A DNA stretch of 64,000 bases from Pseudomonas sp. PH1b (GCF_000633395.1 NZ_AYMU01000007.1:1-64000); one strand, 5' to 3'; counted from the stretch's first letter, positions 27,455 through 36,628 are shown. A program made the numbers and translations. The notes: generated by a model not told the origin, from the letters alone.

Positions 27455-27509
27455 GGACGTCCTCTGTTTGCTAAGCTTTCATTTAGAAGCGGTTTGAAGG
27501 TAAAGATTG
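27450..27509 (+). repeat. 60-bp direct repeat, copy 1
   Basis: Begins TACATGGACGTCCTCTG and ends GTAAAGATTG. Matches 36629-36688 at 58 of 60 positions in the same orientation; identity stops sharply on both sides. It lies at the truncated end of the outer-membrane gene, so it probably marks a mobile-element end or recombination point. Confidence 0.85.
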
Positions 27510-27561
27510 GTAAGCGTCTGCCGAACCAGTCTTGAACAACTGGATTGGAATTCCGATGTAC

Positions 27562-28236
27562 CTATTTCGAATTTCCATTGAGGTCGCTGGGTAGGCTCAT
27601 GAGCATCCGTCCCACCTGCGCCAGCCAGTGATAGCCCACCACTAACCCGAATCGTACCCAGACAACTTTATAGATGCTCCAGGAGAGGACTCGGGGATAG
27701 TCCTCGCGAAAAAACTTTCCATAGAAGCGGATCATATCCCTATGCTTGTGCCATTCGACGAACACCGGGCGGGGGCGGCTGCAGGCTCCCCAGGCGTGAA
27801 AGATCCTGGCCAGGGGCAGAACTTCCTGGCAAAAGCGCATGTACAGGTCCTCGCAGTGCAGGAAATAGCCTTCGTCCCAGCCGCCGACGCTGTCCAGGGC
27901 TTCGCGCTTGACCAGCATGCAGGCGCCGGAAATGGCTTCTACCTGCGTCGGACGGCTGGGTAGGGGGTCGCGGTGCAGAAGAAAGTCGGAAAACAGTCGC
28001 GGCGAGAGCCAGGCCAGGCCCGACAGGTTGAGGGCGCTTACTATCGCCCGCCTTGGGGTGGGAAGACCCGACGTCCACCGGGCTGTTCGCCGCCGTCGAA
28101 ATTGCACAGCAGGCCACTTGCCATGCCTAGATCGAGGGTTTTGCGCAGGGGGTCGTGGTCCACCAGTTCCACCAACGGTCGTTCTCTCAGGCGGGAAAAA
28201 TTCAGATAGGCTTGGGGGCCCAATGGGTATCGGCAA
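27562..28236 (-). pseudogene. Glycosyltransferase family 2 fragment, frameshifted
   Basis: The C-terminal part is clear: EAISGACMLVKREALDSVGG, WDEGYFLHCEDLYMRFCQ, WHKHRDMIRFYGKFF, then a hydrophobic end, as in WbbL-like rhamnosyltransferases that add sugars to surface polysaccharides. The preceding segment lies in another frame (AYLNFSRLRERPLVELVDHD, GLLCNFDGGEQPGGRRVFP) and is joined to TPRRAIVSALNLSGL by one extra base at the GGG of 28060-28062. The nucleotide-binding N-terminal half with its DxD is missing. It is a dead remnant of a polysaccharide gene. Confidence 0.8.
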
Positions 28237-28286
28237 TCCTTACCGTTGACGGCTGAGGATTGACGATCATGAGTGAGTCCTTTAGC

Positions 28287-28679
28287 TCATAGTTGTCTTC
28301 CGATGACATTCAGCGTTCTGAGTATCAGTGCCGCTCCACGGCGGGTGTCCGCTTCGCGGAGCATTGACAGCAGCCCATAAAGGCTGGGGGGCGTCACCTG
28401 CTCTCTGGTTTCGGCCACGGCCACACGTAACGCATTGCCAAGACTCCAGGAAGTAGCAGTGGCGTCCTCAAACAATCCCGCAAGCTTTTCCACCAAGGCA
28501 GGATCTAGCAGGTCGACAAGGTCGGAGACCAAAGCTAGAACATCAACGATATTTTCCATGCGTCCGCCATCCAAAAGCGGTTGCAGCTTGCTTAGCAGCG
28601 CTTCGAATACTGCATTGTGTTCAGGCGAGAGAGCGTTGATGTCGGTACTGATTACCGGCGACTTATTGGGTGCATCCAT
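28287..28679 (-). CDS. DUF1641 family protein, partner of the SQR-like flavoprotein
   Basis: About 130 aa from the ATG at 28679, which has GGAGG upstream; a longer frame to 28769 overlaps the previous gene and was not used. DUF1641 is recognised by the helical pattern MENIVDVLALVSDLVDLLDP, ALVEKLAGLFEDATATSWSL, and PSLYGLLSMLREADTRRGAA. It begins 26 bases after the flavoprotein stop, the usual pairing in bacteria and archaea. Its biochemical role is not known; a partner or chaperone of the oxidoreductase is inferred from linkage only. Confidence 0.75.
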   Translation of the reverse strand: MDAPNKSPVISTDINALSPEHNAVFEALLSKLQPLLDGGRMENIVDVLALVSDLVDLLDPALVEKLAGLFEDATATSWSLGNALRVAVAETREQVTPPSLYGLLSMLREADTRRGAALILRTLNVIGRQL

Positions 28680-28704
28680 GGCTTTCACTCCTCCCTGTAC
28701 AGGG

Positions 28705-29895
28705 TCAAAGCATTCCTCGAGCCACAGCCCAATACAGGCCGCGGTTGAACCCATTACGCAGCAAGCCACCTAGTTTGCTCGGCGGGGTAGGCAGAACATC
28801 GTGCGTGTAGTCATACCACAGTGGCATACCGGCATTCAGCCCCATCTGTGCCACTGCTTGGACGCGCCCGTCATACACCGTATTGGTGACTCCTAGGCGG
28901 ATTTCGGCAGTGATGTTATTGGCGATGACAGGTGCCTGATTGTGGCAGGCTCCTCCTGCCTTACTGATAGGTAGATCCACCGTATCACCAATTACATATA
29001 CGCTCTCGAGCCCATAGACCTGTAACGTTTCATGATTGGTCGGCAACCAGCCTTCGTAATTCTCGGCTTGTGATGCACCACTTTCGATAACCACATCCAC
29101 GGCACGAATGGGCGGAGTTGCCATCAGAATGTCGAAGGGTTGTTCGTCACCTTCTTCGGAGTAGGCAATGCGCCGATCTGGATCGACCTTATTCAATGTA
29201 AAACCGCGCAGAAAGCTGATGTTTTTCTGCTCAAAGATGCTTGGAAGAATCTCACCAGTCGGCCGCTGCAAGAACAAGCAATTACGTAGGAGTTGGGCAG
29301 TGGTTGGGTATGTGTAAATGATTTCAACCTTATCCCGTACACCACGCCGCCGCAGGAAATCGTCTAGCATCAAGGTCGTTTCCACCGGAGCGATACCGCA
29401 TTGGTGCGGAACATTTGGCGTCTCAGGGAAGGATACCGTGATAAAGATACGGCCCTTTTCTATGGTGCTCAGGCGTTGGGCCAATTGCCGTGCAGCTTGG
29501 TATTGATAGTAGTGGTCGCCGGCCTCTTTAAGTCCTTCTATGCGCTCAGGAGCTGGAACGCAACCTGTGGCGATGACGAGAAAATCATAGCCATGGCGTT
29601 TGCCGCTGCGGGTCTGCACTTGCTGTCCGGAGAAATCGAAACGAGTAACTTCGTCGACCTGAAAATCAATCTCCGGGCGTAACAAAGAGCGCTCCGGGCG
29701 CTTCAACTCTTCTTGGAAGAACTGACTGAAGGCAACGTACATGAACGCGGGTTTATAAAAGTGATCAGGCGAGTTCGACAGTAGGGTAATGTGTACCCCA
29801 CCACGCTGGATCTCTGGATAGAGTTTTTTGACCAGTTGATTGGCGAGCATTGTGCCGCCAACGCCTCCTCCGACAATAATAATCCGCTTGCCCAC
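28705..29895 (-). CDS. Sulfide:quinone oxidoreductase-like FAD protein
   Basis: 396 aa, GTG start with AGGCAGGTG upstream. FAD-binding Rossmann motif IIIVGGGVGGTMLANQL at the N-terminus, second dinucleotide region DFLVIATGCVPAPERI, and a late FAD contact VYVIGDTVDLPISKAGG. Two candidate redox cysteines are visible, in VPHQCGIAPVE and GGACHNQAP, positions comparable to the disulfide of SQR/FCC-type enzymes, though the first motif differs from the usual C-x-G-A-P. Members oxidise sulfide or related thiols and pass electrons to quinone at the inner face of the membrane. The C-terminal segment (GLLRNGFNRGLYWAVARG) is amphipathic, fitting membrane attachment. Substrate specificity is inferred. Confidence 0.78.
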   Translation of the reverse strand: MGKRIIIVGGGVGGTMLANQLVKKLYPEIQRGGVHITLLSNSPDHFYKPAFMYVAFSQFFQEELKRPERSLLRPEIDFQVDEVTRFDFSGQQVQTRSGKRHGYDFLVIATGCVPAPERIEGLKEAGDHYYQYQAARQLAQRLSTIEKGRIFITVSFPETPNVPHQCGIAPVETTLMLDDFLRRRGVRDKVEIIYTYPTTAQLLRNCLFLQRPTGEILPSIFEQKNISFLRGFTLNKVDPDRRIAYSEEGDEQPFDILMATPPIRAVDVVIESGASQAENYEGWLPTNHETLQVYGLESVYVIGDTVDLPISKAGGACHNQAPVIANNITAEIRLGVTNTVYDGRVQAVAQMGLNAGMPLWYDYTHDVLPTPPSKLGGLLRNGFNRGLYWAVARGML

Positions 29896-30121
29896 TTTTC
29901 ACCTGCCTTGGTCTAAGTTAGATCCACTGAGTGGAACCTAGCCCAAATTAGGAAATAGCTCAGAATCATACGCGATAAAAACAGCCTCATTAATTGCCAG
30001 TAAGGTTGCTTTTCTTTTATGTCCTCACCGTCGTTCCCTAGCCCTGAAAAAGGCTCTGATTAGAGGTAATAGCGCTTGCGTTGTTTTTTGGTAGGCGTCC
30101 GGCGAACTCACCTTGCGTAAG

Positions 30122-31657
30122 TCAGGCCGGCATCCACTGATGCGGTAGCAATTGCCCGATCTCACTGGCCCGTTGCGTCGGCAGCCGCGTCAGCACATCT
30201 TTGAGGTAGGCATACGGATCATGCCCATTCATGCGCGCCGACTGGATCAGGCTCATGATCGCCGCTGCCCGTTTGCCACTGCGAAGCGATCCGGCAAACA
30301 ACCAGTTCGAGCGTCCGAGTGCCCATGGCCGGATCTGGTTCTCCACCTGATTGTTGTCTATGGTCACAGCCCCATCGTCCAGGTAGCGCGTCAGCGCTAC
30401 CCAGCGTTTCAGGCTTTAATCAAGGGCTTTGGCTGTGGCTAATCCGTTGGGCACCAGGTCGCGCTGGGCCAACATCCAGTCATGTAGCGTTGTGCTGATA
30501 GGTACCGCCATTTCCTGGCGTATTCGCCAACGGTCTTCATTGCTCATGTCCCGAGTCTGGCGTTCAACCTCGTACAAGCCGCCAATCGAGTGCAGTGCCT
30601 GTTCGGCCAGCTGACTTTTGTTTGCGACATGCAGATCGAAAAACTTGCGACGGGCGTGGGCCATACAGCCGATTTCAGTGATGCCTTGCTCAAAACCGGC
30701 TTTGTAGCCAGCGAAGTCATCGCAGACCAACTTGCCACTCCAGTCGCCCAAAAAGTTACGCGCATGTTCTCCGGCACGGCTTGGGCTGAAGTCGTAAACC
30801 ACCGCTTTGAGCGCCGAAAACGGCGTAGTGCTGTAGGCCCAGACGTAGGCCCGGTGGGTTTTCTTCTCGCCTGGCGCAAGCATTTGCACCGGTGTTTCAT
30901 CGGCGTGAATCACGCCCTGGTTCAGCACGGCTTCACGCAGTGCATCGACCAGCGGTTGGAGTCGAACGCCGGTTTGCCCGACCCACTGGGCCAAGGTCGA
31001 GCGAGCGATGGCCAGCCCGGCGCGGCCAAAGATTTTCTCCTGCCGGTACAGCGGCAGGTGATCGGTAAACTTGGCCACCATCACGTGGGCCAGCAGGCCT
31101 GCGGTCGGGATTCCTTTGTCGATAACCTGCGCCGGCACCGGCGCCTGGATCAGTGTCTCGCACTGACGGCAGGCCCATTTGCCACGCACATGTTGCTCGA
31201 CGGTAAACACGCCCGGCGTGTAATCCAGCTTCTCACTGACGTCTTCGCCGATGCGTTGAAGTTGGCAGCCACAGGCACACTGAGTGTTCTCTGGCTCGTG
31301 GGGAATCACCATGCGTGGAAACTGCGGCGGCAATGGCGCTCGTTTAGGGAATTGTCGGAGTTCGGCCTGTGGCGCAGCAGGGAGAAGCTGTTTCAGCTCG
31401 GCCTCGATAGCTTCAAGGTCTGTATCGAGCAAGTCATCCAGCAAGCTGCCTTGCGCCGGGCTGATTTGCTCGCTGCGCTTGGCGAACTTGTGGCGTTTGA
31501 GAAGAGCGATTTCGTACGTGAGCTGCTCGATGATGGTTTCATCGTTCTGGATCTTCCTGCTCATCACCTCGACCTGGGACTGCAACTGCAACGCCTGTGC
31601 CGCCAAGGCACGAAGCTGTTCCGGGGTCATCTGGTCGAGGTTGGGCAAAGAAGTCAT
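30122..31657 (-). pseudogene. IS66 TnpC transposase with a nonsense codon
   Basis: Full-length frame of about 511 codons. Features: leucine-rich start (ALAAQALQLQSQVEVMSRKI), a zinc-finger region with QCACGCQLQRIGEDVSEKLD and KWACRQCETLI, and a DDE core with IHADETPV, CDDFAGYK and NNQVENQIRPWALGRSNWLF. A TAA at 30416-30418 interrupts it between AKALD and SLKRW; the family has Tyr there (DYSLKRW), so one base change suffices. The catalytic Glu lies after the stop, so the product is inactive. Confidence 0.88.
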
Positions 31658-31720
31658 GCCGTCGATTGTGCCAGAGCAGGCACGGGACGACGACAAGTAG
31701 ACCGGCCAAATGGCCGGCGG

Positions 31721-32036
31721 TTACAGCATGCTGATCACACCGCCTGCGCCAACGCGCTGCCAGGGCAGGCCCAGTACCAAGGCCTGGAGTTGTTCGCTGT
31801 CGAGTTCGACCTCGCAGCCATGGTGAATATCGGGCCAGTGGAACTTGCCCTGGTTCAGTCGCCGCGCAGCAAGCCAAACTCCCACGCCGTCGTGTACCAG
31901 CACTTTCATTCGGTTAGCCCGGCGATTGGCAAACGGATAAGCGCAGTGCGGCTTCGCCGCACCGAACACCGTGATCACCCGGGCCAATGCCGTCTCGGTG
32001 CCGGCGCGCATGTCCATCGGTTCGGTGGCCAGCCAG
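31721..32036 (-). pseudogene. IS66 TnpB, 5' end missing
   Basis: Encodes IWLATEPMDMRAGTETALAR, then AAKPHCAYPFANRRANRMKV and GVGVWLAARRLNQGKFHWPD to ISML. About ten N-terminal residues of the family are lost at the solo-end junction. TnpB is an IS66 accessory protein of unclear biochemical role. An internal ATG (MDMRAG, 32017) is available but a functional product is doubtful. Confidence 0.8.
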
Positions 32037-32038
32037 AT

Positions 32039-32075
32039 TGGACTGCCCCCATTCCAATAGACATTTTCCAGTTTG
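32039..32075 (+). repeat. Solo IS terminus, TGGACTGC...TAGACAT type (copy 2 of 3)
   Basis: TGGACTGCCCCC, seven bases, TAGACATTTTCCAG: the first 12 bases and the placed TAGACAT match copy 1 at 6923. It begins exactly where tnpB of IS66 is cut and ends close to the ftrD stop. Confidence 0.5.
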
Positions 32076-32078
32076 GCC

Positions 32079-33503
32079 TTACCAAACTACAAAAAACAAA
32101 ATCCACGCAGTGCAAAACGGTACCAATCCTACTGACACGATCAGCCAAGCAATCAATCGCAGACCTAGCCCTGCATTGCGGCGCTGTCCAATGACACGCC
32201 AAGCCAGGCGAAGGGTCCACGAGATTGCCAGTGTCAATAAAGCAAAACGCAGCGGCGTAGCCCAATGCGCCTGCACCCCTTCGTGCTTGAGCAACGTCAA
32301 CGTCGTTGCCGATAGTCCTAGAAATACTCCGACGCTGGCAGAAGGAATCAATGACTGCGCCAACTTGTGTAGACCGGGACCGCCCAATAGGGGGCGAACG
32401 GCCAGTGCGGGGAGGATTCGATCAGCCAGCCACAGGGCGAAATAAAGTGGGCCGCCAATCACGATTGTGGTGCTTGCAACGAACAACAATAAACATGCGC
32501 CATCGAGCCATGAAAAACTGTCATTGACCTCAGGATAGTGCGTGAGGATGAACCAAGGTGCGTTATCCAACAAAGGCCAAGTGATATCCACGTCGATCAA
32601 CCAGGTGGCCAAGGCCTGCTTCATAGCTACGAACCATGGGCTGGCGGTCCATAGAAACGCCCCCATCGCGATACCCATCATGCCAAACACTATAAGCACT
32701 GTTTGCCACTTGTCTCCATCGCTAGTATGCACCACTTCCTCTTCCATAGAGCGGGGCTGCAAGGAAACAGCACCACGATAGCCGCTGCAGCGCCCACACA
32801 TGTGGCAATCTCCAGCAGTCTTCATATGCCGTAGGGGCACTAGCGGTGCGCAGTTAATGGTTTGCGTGCGTATTATTGGATTGCGCCAAGCTTCGCCATT
32901 CACCCGGTAATGCCATGGCGCCAGCTTGGCCAGCAGATTGAAAACACCGTTGACCGGGCACAAATACTTGCACCAAACGCGTTTGCTGCGACCGTAACGC
33001 CACCCCACCAACATGGCAGCGAGGGTCGATCCTCCCAGTACAGCCAGCACCGCTAATGGATACTGATAAACGCTGACCATCTGGCCATATACGGTGGTCA
33101 ATGCAAAAGCCACGAATGGCCAGCCGCCCCAGCGCATCCAGCGTGGTATTGCACGGCCCTGACCGCGCTCGCTAGCCCACTCGCTCAGCATTCCTTCCGG
33201 GCAAAACACACCACACCAGGCCCGCCCCATCACGGGCATGGATACCAACACAAACGGCCACCAGATTCCCCAAAAAGCAAACTGCGCCGCTATCGTGAGG
33301 TTGTTGAACACTGAGGCGCTATTGTCGGGCAACGGCAACGTCGCTGGTACGATCAGTAAAAAGCCGTAGAGCGCCACTACCACCCACTGAAGCTTACGCA
33401 ACAGCGAGGCGTGATCTCGCAACCAATCCGCAACGGCCGAACTCACACCAGCGAGCCGCGTCGGTGTCGCAGCGGGCTCTGGCTCTTGTAAAATACTTTT
33501 CAA
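32079..33503 (-). CDS. ftrD: FtrD-like polyferredoxin of the ferrous-iron transporter
   Basis: 474 aa, NapH/NosR-like membrane iron-sulfur protein. Several TM helices (WVVVALYGFLLIVPATL, FAFWGIWWPFVLVSMPV) alternate with cysteine clusters: WCGVFCPEGM, WCKYLCPVNGVFNLL, and CHMCGRCSG. In the FtrABCD system of Bordetella, Brucella and Burkholderia this last component is thought to take electrons from, or regenerate, the periplasmic oxidation step that accompanies permease transport. The TTG start overlaps the ftrC stop (TTGA), so translation is coupled. It is last of four genes in the usual A-B-C-D order. The stop at 32079 lies beside IS debris, but the protein end looks natural. Confidence 0.85.
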   Translation of the reverse strand: MKSILQEPEPAATPTRLAGVSSAVADWLRDHASLLRKLQWVVVALYGFLLIVPATLPLPDNSASVFNNLTIAAQFAFWGIWWPFVLVSMPVMGRAWCGVFCPEGMLSEWASERGQGRAIPRWMRWGGWPFVAFALTTVYGQMVSVYQYPLAVLAVLGGSTLAAMLVGWRYGRSKRVWCKYLCPVNGVFNLLAKLAPWHYRVNGEAWRNPIIRTQTINCAPLVPLRHMKTAGDCHMCGRCSGYRGAVSLQPRSMEEEVVHTSDGDKWQTVLIVFGMMGIAMGAFLWTASPWFVAMKQALATWLIDVDITWPLLDNAPWFILTHYPEVNDSFSWLDGACLLLFVASTTIVIGGPLYFALWLADRILPALAVRPLLGGPGLHKLAQSLIPSASVGVFLGLSATTLTLLKHEGVQAHWATPLRFALLTLAISWTLRLAWRVIGQRRNAGLGLRLIAWLIVSVGLVPFCTAWILFFVVW

Positions 33504-34342
33504 GGGGTAACTACTCGCATACGTTCAGCGCGCGTGTTCATCCAGCGCAACACCACTAGAACTGTCACCCAATAGACCAGTAAGGCGACGACGGTAATCA
33601 ACGCAGGGTACGCTCGATAACCCGCAAAATCCGCCAGAACCTTACCAATCCCGCTGCTGTCACTGAGCAAACCGCTGCTATCCCATACGGGATCAATCAA
33701 CGGCGGCACCACACCCAACGAGATCAGATGATCCAAGCCGCCGACTAACAGGGCACCTGCCAGTAGCAGCAGTAGAAACTCAGTGAGCATGAAGAAGCGC
33801 TGCCAGGTGATCAATTTACCGCCCAGTTGTAACAGCCAGAACGTCACCAACGCCGCGAGAAACCCTCCTACACCAGCCAGTGCAAGCAGCAGCATGCTCC
33901 CCGACTCTGCACCGGCCGACACGGTGCCGTACAAAAAAACGACAGTTTCGCTTCCTTCGCGTGCGACAGCGATCATCACTAAAACGAGTAAGCCCCACCA
34001 ACTGTCAGTACGTAACGATTGCTGTGCGCCACTTTCCAGCTCGCCCTTGAGAGCCCGACCGTGGGTTTTCATCCACAGCACCATCTGCACAACCAATGCA
34101 CAAGCCACCAGCGCCATGCCAGCCTGAAACCATTCCTGGCCATCGTCTGACAACCACGAGGAAACGCCTAGGAGCACAAAGGCCAACGCAATAGCCAGTG
34201 CCAACCCTGCTGCCACTCCACCCCACAAGTAGCGAAAACCGCGCCGCCCTTCGGGTGATTCGCGTAACCACGTGTAGAGAATACCGACAATCAACAGAGC
34301 TTCGACGCTTTCACGCCAGACAATAAATGATACCTGTTCCAT
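33500..34342 (-). CDS. ftrC: FtrC, FTR1-family iron permease
   Basis: 280 aa with seven predicted TM helices. Both iron-binding REXXE motifs of FTR1/EfeU permeases are present: RESVEALL in helix 1 and REGSETVVF in helix 4. The family moves iron across the inner membrane coupled to its oxidation. The ATG at 34342 follows the ftrB stop by about 30 bases, and the end overlaps ftrD. Partner proteins upstream are an FtrA-type iron binder and an FtrB cupredoxin, rather than an EfeO/EfeB pair, which assigns it to the Ftr type. Confidence 0.9.
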   Translation of the reverse strand: MEQVSFIVWRESVEALLIVGILYTWLRESPEGRRGFRYLWGGVAAGLALAIALAFVLLGVSSWLSDDGQEWFQAGMALVACALVVQMVLWMKTHGRALKGELESGAQQSLRTDSWWGLLVLVMIAVAREGSETVVFLYGTVSAGAESGSMLLLALAGVGGFLAALVTFWLLQLGGKLITWQRFFMLTEFLLLLLAGALLVGGLDHLISLGVVPPLIDPVWDSSGLLSDSSGIGKVLADFAGYRAYPALITVVALLVYWVTVLVVLRWMNTRAERMRVVTP

Positions 34343-34371
34343 GACAGTGTCAGACCGCGTGGGCCCCCTCT

Positions 34372-34722
34372 CTACTCAGGTTTAACCACCAGCGTACCTT
34401 TGACTTGCTGATGAAAATCATCAAAGAACGGGTATTCACCAGGTCGCGAAATAGTGATAGCTACGAATGATTTAACGCCAGGCCCTAACACTTTTTCTTT
34501 ACGCAAAGGGATACTTTCAAACTCAACCGGTTCGCTGCTCTCATTGCTTAACTCAAGCTTGAATCGACCCGCAGGAACCTCTAAGCGCTGCGGTTCGAAA
34601 TAGCCATCGGCCTTGAAGGTCAATTGAAAGGTCGGCAGCTCATCCGCCATGGCAAGGGAAAAGCTTCCGCCCATGCTGAGCAGCATTATTGCCGTGAGCA
34701 AAAGCGCGCGTTGAGCGAGCAT
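34372..34722 (-). CDS. ftrB: FtrB, periplasmic cupredoxin-like protein
   Basis: About 116 aa. Signal peptide (LLLTAIMLLSMGGSFSLAMA), then a cupredoxin-fold domain (FQLTFKADGYFEPQRLEVPA, FKLELSNESSEPVEFES, YPFFDDFHQQVKGTLVV). A typical copper site would have His/Cys/Met at the last loop; here the end has FHQQVKG, and no Cys-His pair is visible, so metal binding is uncertain. In the Ftr system FtrB assists iron oxidation in the periplasm. The ATG at 34722 overlaps the ftrA stop (TGATG), giving coupled translation. Confidence 0.8.
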   Translation of the reverse strand: MLAQRALLLTAIMLLSMGGSFSLAMADELPTFQLTFKADGYFEPQRLEVPAGRFKLELSNESSEPVEFESIPLRKEKVLGPGVKSFVAITISRPGEYPFFDDFHQQVKGTLVVKPE

Positions 34723-35258
34723 CAATAGCCGCCTTTCTTACCAATGCCTGCGTAGACAAAGTCGTAATTGAGCTCAAAAGTCTCGAAGAATGGGCCTACA
34801 CCAGTCTCCTTATCAATGTGTCGGCCAAAATGGTTCATGGCATTGGCAGTTGGCGGGGCGATTGTGTACTTGACCTCGTATTTACCCGGACCCTCAAGCT
34901 TTACATTGTCCCCATAATGGGGGCCGTCGTTGGCAACCATCGGCATCAATGTACCTTTGATCACGTTCTGGCTGCCTTGCTTATGCAATTCATAAGTGAC
35001 CACCAGATAGGGCATCCATTCGCCCTCGGGAAAGCCAGTTGGGTTATTTGCTAGGGCATGAATATCCGCTTCGAGGTGAACGTCAGAATCCTTGGCAGGC
35101 CGCATTACGCCAGGCGGATCCATTTCGATTGGCTGCAGGTACACCGCGCCGATCTCCATTCCGCCTTGCTTCACAGGCTTACCGATCGGATACTCAGCCG
35201 CTAAAGCAGTGCCGGACAGTAATAAGCCGACGGCCAGCGCAAAACCTTCTTTCATCAT
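34722..35258 (-). CDS. ftrA: FtrA, periplasmic iron-binding protein (P19/Tp34 family)
   Basis: 178 aa from the ATG at 35258, with AAAGGA eight bases upstream. Signal peptide MMKEGFALAVGLLLSGTALA, then the P19-like domain: EIGAVYLQPIEMDPPGV, DVHLEADIHALANN (with conserved Met/His metal ligands), LMPMVANDGPHYGDNVKL and MNHFGRHIDKETGVGPFFE. The family binds copper and iron and feeds ferrous iron to the FTR1 permease. It is the first gene of the ftrABCD operon. Upstream, 35349-35361 holds a palindrome that may be an operator. Confidence 0.9.
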   Translation of the reverse strand: MMKEGFALAVGLLLSGTALAAEYPIGKPVKQGGMEIGAVYLQPIEMDPPGVMRPAKDSDVHLEADIHALANNPTGFPEGEWMPYLVVTYELHKQGSQNVIKGTLMPMVANDGPHYGDNVKLEGPGKYEVKYTIAPPTANAMNHFGRHIDKETGVGPFFETFELNYDFVYAGIGKKGGY

Positions 35259-35348
35259 CGTATGTATCCTTTGCTTTCTATATGGGCTTGCAACCAATAA
35301 AGCCGAATTCAAAGTGAACCTAACTGGTATTGCAATGATATTACATGG

Positions 35349-35361
35349 GAGAAGCATTCTC
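35349..35361. promoter_or_regulatory. Palindrome upstream of ftrA, possible operator
   Basis: GAGAA-GCA-TTCTC, a perfect 5-bp dyad 91 bases before the ftrA ATG, in AT-rich sequence with TGATATTACAT beside it. Iron-uptake operons are usually Fur-controlled, but this does not match a good Fur box, so the regulator is unknown. Confidence 0.3.
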
Positions 35362-35399
35362 ATATATCGGCAACATGAAAAGAATTTTAAGATTCACTC

Positions 35400-35843
35400 A
35401 TGGTCAACGTGCTGGTTTCTGCTCGGTTCTGTTACGCACTGTGCCTGTCCGCAAAATTAGATCGCTCGATGTACCTGTGCATCGTGCTAGAACTATTCGA
35501 CAAGCGAGTGGTGGGCTGGTCGATGCACCACCAACAGGATCGGCAGATGTTCATTAGGGCGGTGAAGATGGCCATCTGGCAGCGTCAGCAAAGCTATTCG
35601 GTGATCCCGCACTCTGATAGAGGCAACCAATTTCGAAGTGGCGACAATGCGGCTTGCGAGGGATTCTTTGGTGTTCTCAAGCGCGAGTGGATCTATCGAG
35701 TGCACTTTCAAGCGCTTGATGCAGCCAGACGTGATGTGTTCGAATACATTGACCGGATCCATAATCCGAGAATGTGGCGCAGGACTGCCCGGCAGGATTT
35801 GAGGTTTACCGCCCTTTTCAAACCGTCTGTGGAAAGGGGGTAG
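35400..35843 (+). pseudogene. IS3-family OrfB remnant with internal deletion
   Basis: The frame resembles the C-terminal half of an integrase: LDRSMYLCIVLELFDKRVVG, VIPHSDRGNQFRS, then GDNAACEGFFGVLKREWIYR and the end LRFTALFKPSVERG. About 30 residues normally found between the HSDRG block and GDNAA are missing, and the N-terminal part with the first Asp is gone. Inactive debris between ftrA and the YagU-like gene; different from the three TGGTCTGTCCC remnants. Confidence 0.8.
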
Positions 35844-36020
35844 AACCGTCTTTCACTTAAAAAACGGCAACGCCCGCCGCAGTCTCAAGGCAGGAGCGTA
35901 GTGACCGAGTGAGCGAGGAGGTATCATTTCACCATCACCCTTCCGTGGCGGTAACATACAAGGATATTATGCTAGATATATAGATTGCTTTTAACGTATT
36001 ACAGGAAAAGGGTGTTAAGA

Positions 36021-36584
36021 ATGCCGGGCAATAAAACAAATCGTCAGGTTATTTTGCTAGCCACTCTTTTAGGTGGTTTTATGAGCTCTTTAGTTAAATG
36101 GGGGGCTGAAGTGAATATGCCTCCTAGGATTCCTGGTGAGGTGTCGCCACCAGCCGCTCATATTGATGCATGGCTTGGATGGCTGGGGATAAACTCACAT
36201 TCGCTAGATTATGTCTATCAAGGTGTAATAGTTTCAGGTGCGGTAACTATTTATCATTGGATTTTTAGTTTCGTTTTTGCTTTCGTTTATGTTTTTTCCT
36301 CTGCATATGTTCCTTGCATTAGATTATGGTTTGGTGCGGCGTTTGGTGTATTGGTTACAGTAATCATGCACGGTTTTCTCATACCTTTGCTTGGGTTTAG
36401 AAATCCGGTGTATGACTCTGGAAAAGTTGGCTGGTTGTGGAGTTTGAATGGCTATGAGTTATGGAGCGAGTTGCTAGGTCATATCTATTGGAGCGTGTCG
36501 ATAGAAATTTGCCTTATTGCTGTTTTGGCGTTCTTCTCAAAGCCTGTTTCAGGACCTTGGTCCAAAATTAAATCCGGAAAATAA
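36021..36584 (+). CDS. YagU-family inner-membrane protein (DUF1440)
   Basis: About 187 aa from the ATG at 36021 (AAAGGG upstream). Family signature near the start: LLGGFMSSLVKWGAEVNMPP then RIPGEVSPP; followed by three further hydrophobic segments (VSGAVTIYHWIFSFVFAFV, LWFGAAFGVLVTVIMHGFLI, HIYWSVSIEICLIAVLAFF). E. coli YagU is an inner-membrane protein linked to acid resistance; the mechanism is not known. It is a single gene between IS debris on both sides, with AT-rich codons, so it was probably brought in. Confidence 0.8.
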   Translation: MPGNKTNRQVILLATLLGGFMSSLVKWGAEVNMPPRIPGEVSPPAAHIDAWLGWLGINSHSLDYVYQGVIVSGAVTIYHWIFSFVFAFVYVFSSAYVPCIRLWFGAAFGVLVTVIMHGFLIPLLGFRNPVYDSGKVGWLWSLNGYELWSELLGHIYWSVSIEICLIAVLAFFSKPVSGPWSKIKSGK

Positions 36585-36628
36585 AAATCCTAATGCCCCC
36601 GTGGTGGGTACATAGAAATCACCGGACA

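Larger units (their letters stand above)
30091..32036 (-). mobile_element. IS66-family remnant: one end, broken tnpC, truncated tnpB
   Basis: One terminus starts at 30091 (GTAGGCGTCCGGCGAACTCA), followed by tnpC and tnpB on the minus strand. tnpA and the other end are missing: tnpB homology stops at 32036, precisely where a TGGACTGC-type solo end begins. The element is therefore cut by another insertion or deletion. Confidence 0.8.
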
